The notes beneath the pieces were generated by a model. That model made no database searches. It was not told the origin of the DNA and worked only from the letters and a program-made list of their open reading frames with translations. This document shows positions 60,980 to 64,000 of a stretch of 64,000 bases of DNA, piece by piece. The first letter of the stretch is position 1; every line of letters begins with the position of its first letter. This DNA comes from CAMLHP01 sp035759745 (GTDB lineage: Bacteria; Gemmatimonadota; Gemmatimonadetes; Gemmatimonadales; GWC2-71-9), in NCBI GenBank assembly GCA_035759745.1, contig DASTUF010000084.1, positions 1 through 64,000 of the forward strand, given 5' to 3'. The position numbers and the translations under genes were made by a program.

Positions 60980-61734
60980 TGCAGCATCGTGATCGTGCCT
61001 GACACCTGGTTCGCGATGGGAATTACCCCGGCGCCTGGTGGAGCAAGCAGGAGGTCGGATTGATCGTCGGACTTGCCGCTCAGCACCCAGCCGCCGGGAG
61101 CCACATGCACTTCGGCAGTGGAATTGCCCCTGCCCTCGAGGGGCAGCCCACCCTGAACGGTGCCCGACAGCGAGTAGGCTGACTTCGACGTGATCTTGAG
61201 TGCGCCGCCGTCGCCGGCTGCGGCCATGTGGTTGGTCACGGCACTTCGACTGGTGATGCCCGTCGGTATCGTGTCGGTGGTGCTCACCGTGTCGCTCCAG
61301 CTGTCACCGGCCTTGGTGCCAGGCTTGACCATGGGGAACAGTCCGTCCACCAGGCCGCGCAGCTGCGGCCCCCGCACCGAGTCTACATCCACAAAGCCTT
61401 CAGCTTCGCCTTCAGCGGTCACGAAACCCGCACCACGCAGATCCTTGAACCCACCGATCATGGCGGCCAGGGCGGGATTGTCGGCACCCGGCCCCGGTAC
61501 CACCGAGTCCACGGTGGCCCGGACGGCTCGGCCGCCGGCGCTGTCCGTCACCTCCAAGGTCAGGTACAGGTCGTACGCAGCCGACAGTACCTGCTCAGCC
61601 TGGCCCATGGCCGAAAGGTCCACGACCTGGTCTATCTGCTGTTGAATCCTGTAGCGCAGCGTCTCGGCAGCGCCCGAGGGCGAGGCTATGAGCGCGGCGA
61701 CGGTAACGGCGGCAATTGCGGTACTCGGGATCAT
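60976..61734 (-). CDS. Exported protein of unknown function (DUF6263-like features)
   Basis: 252 residues, start at 61734 giving a signal peptide that ends near SGAAE. The mature domain is beta-rich with LRYRIQQQIDQVVDLS, EVTDSAGGRAVRATVDSV, VDGLFPMVKPGTKAGDSWSDTV and GGWVLSGKSDDQSDLLL, resembling DUF6263-type solvent-exposed envelope proteins. Upstream frame extension to 61959 runs into the RNase P RNA and is rejected. First gene of a run leading to mtgA. Confidence 0.7.
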   Translation of the reverse strand: MIPSTAIAAVTVAALIASPSGAAETLRYRIQQQIDQVVDLSAMGQAEQVLSAAYDLYLTLEVTDSAGGRAVRATVDSVVPGPGADNPALAAMIGGFKDLRGAGFVTAEGEAEGFVDVDSVRGPQLRGLVDGLFPMVKPGTKAGDSWSDTVSTTDTIPTGITSRSAVTNHMAAAGDGGALKITSKSAYSLSGTVQGGLPLEGRGNSTAEVHVAPGGWVLSGKSDDQSDLLLAPPGAGVIPIANQVSGTITMLQ

Positions 61735-61805
61735 TCTCAGCTCGGGTAAAGGGTTCGGAAAAGTACGAGAATTGCCGGTTGAACAGGTAGGGTTCAATTC
61801 TGCAA

Positions 61806-61837
61806 CAGAAATGGGCCCCCGAAGTTCGGGGGCCCAT
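61806..61837 (-). terminator. Intrinsic terminator of the RNase P RNA gene
   Basis: A perfect 13-bp inverted repeat ATGGGCCCCCGAA/TTCGGGGGCCCAT with a single-base loop (61811-61837), followed on the minus strand by TTTCTGTT. It lies directly 3' of rnpB. The stem is very stable while the T-run is weak. Confidence 0.8.
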
Positions 61838-61838
61838 C

Positions 61839-62200
61839 GGGCCAGGCCGTAAGCCGAGTTCTGTTCCGTCCGCCGGAGCGGAGGGATGATCATCTGTCTG
61901 GGACGGTCGTCGCCGACCGCCTCGTGCAGCCTACCCGCGGCTCGGTCGGTGTGGGTCACACCTCGCCGCTTATTTGGCCTTGCTCCGGCTGGGGGTTACC
62001 GTGCCACCACCGTTACCGGCGGTGCGGTGGGCTCTTACCCCACCGTTTCACCCTTACCCGACGGTTGCCCGCCTGGCGGTCTGTTCTCTGTGGCCCTGTC
62101 CGTCGCCTTGCGGCGCCCAGGCGTTACCTGGCAGCCTACCCGTTGGAGCTCGGACTTTCCTCCAGACGCTTCCGCGCCCAGCGACCATCACGCCCGGCCC
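61839..62200 (-). ncRNA. rnpB: RNase P RNA (bacterial type A)
   Basis: About 362 bases on the minus strand. The conserved 5' core GAGGAAAGTCCG (RC of 62151-62162), the GGTGAAACGGTGGGGTAAG section, and the conserved 3' ACAGAACTCGGCTTA (RC of 61850-61864) are all present. Ends are set by pairing of GGGCC at the 5' end (62200) with GGCCC at the 3' end (61839), the P1 stem. A TATATT -10-like box lies at 62207-62212. Processes tRNA 5' ends with RnpA (54995-55348). Confidence 0.95.
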
Positions 62201-62240
62201 ACCCTCAATATACCCGGGCGGCCGGCGGGCCGCCCCTAAT

Positions 62241-62285
62241 CCTCACTTCCCAATTCCCACTTCCCACTTCCCACTTCCCACTTCA
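62241..62285. repeat. Single-arm word-repeat element (ACTTCCC words)
   Basis: Five to six copies of CACTTCCC between the rnpB promoter region and the stop codon of the TPR gene, whose TGA (62283-62285) is inside it. No complementary arm is seen. The word is the complement of the GGGAAGT family at 19461-19567 and 28241-28330. Confidence 0.6.
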
Positions 62286-64000
62286 ACCCCTGACCCCCGA
62301 AATCCCCGCCAGCCCCTCGCGCGCAAACCGCACGTAGCCCTGCAGCGACTCGTCGGCGTATTTCCATTGCTCCAGCACCCGTTCGTACTCGGTCCGGGCC
62401 TCGGCGGTGCGCCCCAGCCGGTGGAGCAGTTCCGCCCGCAGCAGCCGCACCCGTCCCAGCATGGCCCAGCGGGGATCGAAGCTGCCGGTGCGCAGCAACT
62501 CCGGCTCGTACCCCTCGAGCAGGGCGAGCGCGGTCTGGTACTCGCCCAGCGCAGCCCAGGCCTGGGCCGCGAGCGGCCTGCGATACACCACGTACTTCTG
62601 CATCATGCCCTGGGCCGAGTCCGACTCAGCCAGCGCAGCGCGCGCGGTGGCCGAGTCAGCCCGCGTGATCTCGGTGCCGGACAGCGCCAGCAGTGCACGG
62701 ACTTCGGCTGGGAGCGGCTGCCTGGTGAGCGCTGCGAGCTCGGTGACGGCAGTGGTATCCATCTGCAAGCCGGTGAAGAGCCCGATCGCGGCAGCAGCAC
62801 CGCTGTTGAGGACCGGCTCGCGACGTTCCTCAGGTGCCTCGCGCGCGGCCTCGGCCGCGCTCTGCCACACCCGGCGCAACGCGGAGCCGGGTGCACCCGA
62901 CGCGGCGTACAGTTCTCCCAGGGCAGTGCGGCTCCAGTTCCCACCACCGCCTGCCTCATCGCCGATGTAGGGATAGACCGACGATCGCACCCGCTCGGCC
63001 AGCTCGATGGAGCGCGCAGCCGCGGCGAGGTCGCCCTGATAGGCAAACACGTTCGCGGCCGACGCTACATCGCCGAACACCGCCGGGGTGCTGGCGAGAG
63101 GGCGGAAGTCCTCCGGCCCGGTGGAATCGAGCGCGGCCCGCAACAACTCCGCCGCCTGCTCCACCCGCCCGGCGGCGAAATGCACCTGGGCCTCGATGAA
63201 CGGCGTTTCCGGGTGCTCCGTCGTTACGGCACGATAGCGTTCGATCTCGGATATCGCGCCGTCGAAATTGCGCGAGCCGACCAGTGCATCCACCAGCGCG
63301 CCGTGCGCCCGGGGAGCGGTCGGCTGGGTCGCAACCCAGGACTGGGCCAGGTTCACCGCGGTCGAACGTGCGCGGTCGGCATTGCGCGCGCGCCCCGCAG
63401 CGTCGGACGGTCGGGTGGCGGTTCGGGCCAGGGCGAACGAGTCATTGGCAAGCAACGCCACCGACGCGCCTTCCCGCGCGGCGCTGTTGAGCATCTGCTC
63501 GATGTGCTCGTACGCCAGCACATAGTCCGGGTCCAGCGCGAGGGTGCGCCGGAAGGAGCGCAACGCCTGGGTCATCGTTGCCGGCATCGAGTCGAGCCCC
63601 GACTCATCGTGGAACCAGGCTTCGCCCAGTCCGTACCAGGCGTCGACATCAGTGGAGTCGCGGGCGATCAGCTCCTGGTAGAGATTCCGGGCGCTACCGT
63701 AGTCAGCCTCCAGAAATGCGCGGTAGGCCGCGATGATCTTGCGCTCGTGCAGCGGCAGCTTGGCGCTGAACGCGACCGCCCGGGCCATCGCGTGGTCGCT
63801 CACGGAATCCGCCGGGCCCACCATCCAGCCGCGGGTCAGCGCCAGCTTGTAGTACGCCAGCCCGAACGTACTGTCGGTGCGGGTGGCCTCGCGGAGCGCG
63901 CGCTCGGCGGAGGTGAGGTCCCAGTGATTGAGCGCCTCGACGCCCTGCAGATACGAGCGATACGCCGCGAGCGACCCGGTGGTCGCCTGAGTCAGCGCGG
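62283..64000 (-). CDS. TPR-repeat protein, C-terminal part (partial)
   Basis: At least 570 residues. The frame runs off the right edge with its N-terminus missing, so the methionine at 63824 is not the start. The visible part is a chain of TPR helices. Near the edge, LQGVEALNHWDLTSAERALREA and DSTFGLAYYKLAL are typical of the helical repeats that follow kinase or regulator domains in signalling proteins. Further in are ARNLYQELIARDSTDVDAWYGLGEAWF and SFRRTLALDPDYVLAYEH. It may be a serine/threonine kinase or adenylate-cyclase-type TPR protein, but the enzymatic half is not visible. Confidence 0.85.
   Translation of the reverse strand, partial: ALTQATTGSLAAYRSYLQGVEALNHWDLTSAERALREATRTDSTFGLAYYKLALTRGWMVGPADSVSDHAMARAVAFSAKLPLHERKIIAAYRAFLEADYGSARNLYQELIARDSTDVDAWYGLGEAWFHDESGLDSMPATMTQALRSFRRTLALDPDYVLAYEHIEQMLNSAAREGASVALLANDSFALARTATRPSDAAGRARNADRARSTAVNLAQSWVATQPTAPRAHGALVDALVGSRNFDGAISEIERYRAVTTEHPETPFIEAQVHFAAGRVEQAAELLRAALDSTGPEDFRPLASTPAVFGDVASAANVFAYQGDLAAAARSIELAERVRSSVYPYIGDEAGGGGNWSRTALGELYAASGAPGSALRRVWQSAAEAAREAPEERREPVLNSGAAAAIGLFTGLQMDTTAVTELAALTRQPLPAEVRALLALSGTEITRADSATARAALAESDSAQGMMQKYVVYRRPLAAQAWAALGEYQTALALLEGYEPELLRTGSFDPRWAMLGRVRLLRAELLHRLGRTAEARTEYERVLEQWKYADESLQGYVRFAREGLAGISGVRG

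Noticed and set aside
61886..62337. Plus- and minus-strand open frames across 61.8-62.3 kb
   Set aside because: They overlap the RNase P RNA, whose conserved core sequences explain the region.

Overview
The window is a GC-rich bacterial chromosome segment around a replication origin. The order rpmH-rnpA-yidD-yidC-mnmE on the minus strand, facing dnaA-dnaN on the plus strand, is the classic oriC neighbourhood. The outer-membrane and secretory character (many lipoproteins, a TonB-like C-terminal domain, M1 and M16 peptidases, beta-propeller proteins, a YidC with a large periplasmic domain) points to a diderm. The gene style resembles Gemmatimonadota. That assignment is inference, because there is no 16S rRNA here.

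Positions 1-15.7 kb hold an M1 metallopeptidase lipoprotein, then an ArsR-type regulator fused to a methyltransferase with a palindrome over its promoter and start codon, directly followed by ahcY. After these come secreted or lipid-anchored proteins, an S41 protease with a terminator-like hairpin in its leader, a D-aminoacylase-like amidohydrolase, glutamate dehydrogenase, and a tightly overlapping run of very small genes (two of them cysteine-rich zinc-ribbon type) ending in a glutathione peroxidase. Positions 15.9-25.9 kb hold small lipoprotein and basic-protein genes, an LVIVD propeller, a three-gene NHEJ operon (Ku, stand-alone LigD-type polymerase, stand-alone ATP-dependent ligase), a pyruvyl-transferase-like gene, an RlmL-like RNA methyltransferase, a YVTN propeller and tRNA-Phe(GAA).

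Positions 25.9-51.7 kb are nearly all on the plus strand: upp, a beta-CASP nuclease, a YdcF protein, four translationally coupled M16 peptidase genes in an active/inactive/active/inactive order, a RAYT transposase with two inverted REP-like palindromes, a Nudix hydrolase, holA, a SPOR protein, mutS, an AlaX-type editing protein, an M1-like peptidase, cystathionine beta-synthase, ddl, a rhomboid protease and a DUF2268 protease. Positions 51.7-64 kb hold the origin cluster, then mtgA, two related secreted proteins, the RNase P RNA gene with its terminator, and the C-terminal part of a TPR protein that runs off the window. The methyl cycle (ahcY) and transsulfuration (cbs), and replication and repair (dnaA, dnaN, holA, mutS, Ku, ligase), are the clearest functional links.

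The most unusual feature is a set of about fourteen low-complexity 'word' elements. In each, a short word such as GTGAGGCGTGGGGC, GGGAAGTGGGGAGT, GTGAAAGGTGAAC, GAGTTGAGA or GATGAAGCTGATG is repeated imperfectly, usually followed by its reverse complement to form a long hairpin. The word differs between loci but the architecture is shared. Most sit exactly between genes and often contribute stop codons. One lies in frame inside mnmE, and another supplies the C-terminus of the DNA ligase.
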